The notes beneath the pieces were generated by a model. It saw only the letters and a program-made list of their open reading frames with translations. It searched no databases and was not told the DNA's origin. The translations under genes and the position numbers were made by a program. A stretch of 53,915 bases of DNA from positions 1 to 53,915 of the forward strand of contig JAKLJW010000037.1 of the NCBI GenBank assembly GCA_023150935.1. Reading direction: 5' to 3'. This DNA is from Candidatus Binatia bacterium. GTDB lineage: Bacteria; Desulfobacterota; Binatia; HRBIN30. Below, in pieces: positions 53,356 to 53,915 of this stretch; position 1 is the first letter of the stretch; each line of letters starts with the position of its first letter.

Positions 53356-53915
53356 GTGCCCAGCCCCCGCTACACGCAGATCGATATCGAGGCGACCCCG
53401 TACTACCACTGCATCAGTCGCTGCGTGCGCCGCGCCTTCCTTTGCGGCAGGGACCGCCTGACCGGATCGAACTTCGATCACCGCAAGGACTGGGTCGTCG
53501 AGAAGCTCGCCGAGCTCGCCGCCATTTTCGCCATCCGCATCTGCGCCTATGGCGTATTGAGCAATCATTTCCACCTCGTCGTGCGCATCGACAGCGGGCG
53601 AGCACGCACCTGGAGCGATATCGAGGTTGTCGAGCGCTACGGCCGGCTGTTTCGCCACCCGGTCGAGTCGTGGGAGCGGCTGCCGCCGGCACAGGCGGCC
53701 GACAGGGTCGCGCGCTGGCGGGCCCGGCTCGCCGACCTGAGCTGGTTCATGCGCTGCCTGAACGAGTCGATCGCGCGGCGCGCCAATCGAGAAGACCAGT
53801 GTACCGGGCGCTTCTGGGAAGGCCGCTTCCGCAGCCAGGCGCTGCTCGACGAGGCGGGGCTACTGACCTGCATGACCTACGTCGACCTCAACCCGATCCG
53901 CGCCGGCATGGCCGC
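53356..53915 (+). CDS. Second REP-associated tyrosine transposase (3' end outside window)
   Basis: 186 codons of a close relative of the RAYT at 25.4 kb, truncated by the window end. Shared blocks are YYHCISRCVRRAFLCG, SNHFHLVVRI (HUH His 71 and His 73), LADLSWFMRCLNESIARRAN, GRFWEGRFRSQALLD and TYVDLNPIRAGM. The GTG at 53356 is the only start near the conserved beginning. A TTGACA-containing stretch lies about 30 bp upstream. The repeat arrays flanking the Uma2 gene precede it. Confidence 0.85.
   Translation, partial: MPSPRYTQIDIEATPYYHCISRCVRRAFLCGRDRLTGSNFDHRKDWVVEKLAELAAIFAIRICAYGVLSNHFHLVVRIDSGRARTWSDIEVVERYGRLFRHPVESWERLPPAQAADRVARWRARLADLSWFMRCLNESIARRANREDQCTGRFWEGRFRSQALLDEAGLLTCMTYVDLNPIRAGMA

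Overview
The window looks like chromosomal DNA of a GC-rich, double-membraned (diderm) bacterium. The evidence for two membranes is an Mla/MCE phospholipid-transport operon, a tripartite RND efflux operon with an outer-membrane factor, and many predicted lipoproteins. Pro-Thr-rich cohesin/dockerin/FG-GAP surface proteins, a Cys-rich lipoprotein, a CTERM-type sorting tail and a fused HMG-CoA-synthase-like/DUF35 gene beside a thiolase resemble uncultured Myxococcota, Desulfobacterota or Binatota genomes. No rRNA or ribosomal protein is present, so this placement is inference.

Layout. 1-0.6 kb: the 3' end of a winged-helix protein, then a cluster of hairpins. 0.6-8.3 kb: a TAXI-type solute-binding membrane protein, a membrane-anchored sulfatase, an exported beta-propeller with a CTERM-like tail, a flippase-like membrane protein, a Cys-rich lipoprotein and a two-domain VOC protein. 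8.5-15 kb: glucose-6-phosphate isomerase, transketolase and a P3A proton ATPase, all on the plus strand. 15.1-19.4 kb (minus): a dual-BON lipoprotein followed by MlaE (with a STAS domain), MlaF, MlaD and a PqiC-like lipoprotein, probably one operon for envelope lipid transport. 19.5-24 kb: a potassium channel, a DmeF-like metal exporter with an 8-bp tandem repeat inside the gene, a SYLF protein and a patatin lipoprotein.

24-30 kb is accessory DNA. It holds a broken repeat-family gene, a REP-associated tyrosine transposase (RAYT), repeat arrays, a DUF104/MazF-type toxin-antitoxin pair, a HEPN/MNT pair, a transposase relic and a PIN/DUF3368-like remnant. 30-31.9 kb is a lipoprotein alpha/beta hydrolase. 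31.9-41.2 kb is an RND efflux operon (outer-membrane factor, adaptor, pump) plus a DUF4105 protein, framed by two inverted remnants of the same insertion-sequence end. 41.2-45.8 kb holds a YIP1-like protein, an MFS transporter, and the HMGS-like/DUF35 and thiolase pair. 45.9-50.9 kb is a two-gene surface module: an FG-GAP protein with a dockerin-like end, then a large protein with a cohesin-like domain, Pro-Thr linkers and five DUF11 repeats. 51-53.9 kb holds tRNA-Met, a small membrane protein, repeats, a Uma2 endonuclease and the start of a second RAYT.

The most interesting features are the adjacent cohesin/dockerin pair, the repeat motif shared by the two RAYT neighbourhoods (which also brackets the Uma2 gene), the efflux operon framed by inverted IS ends, the DolP-like gene heading an Mla operon, and the possible phase-variable repeat in dmeF.
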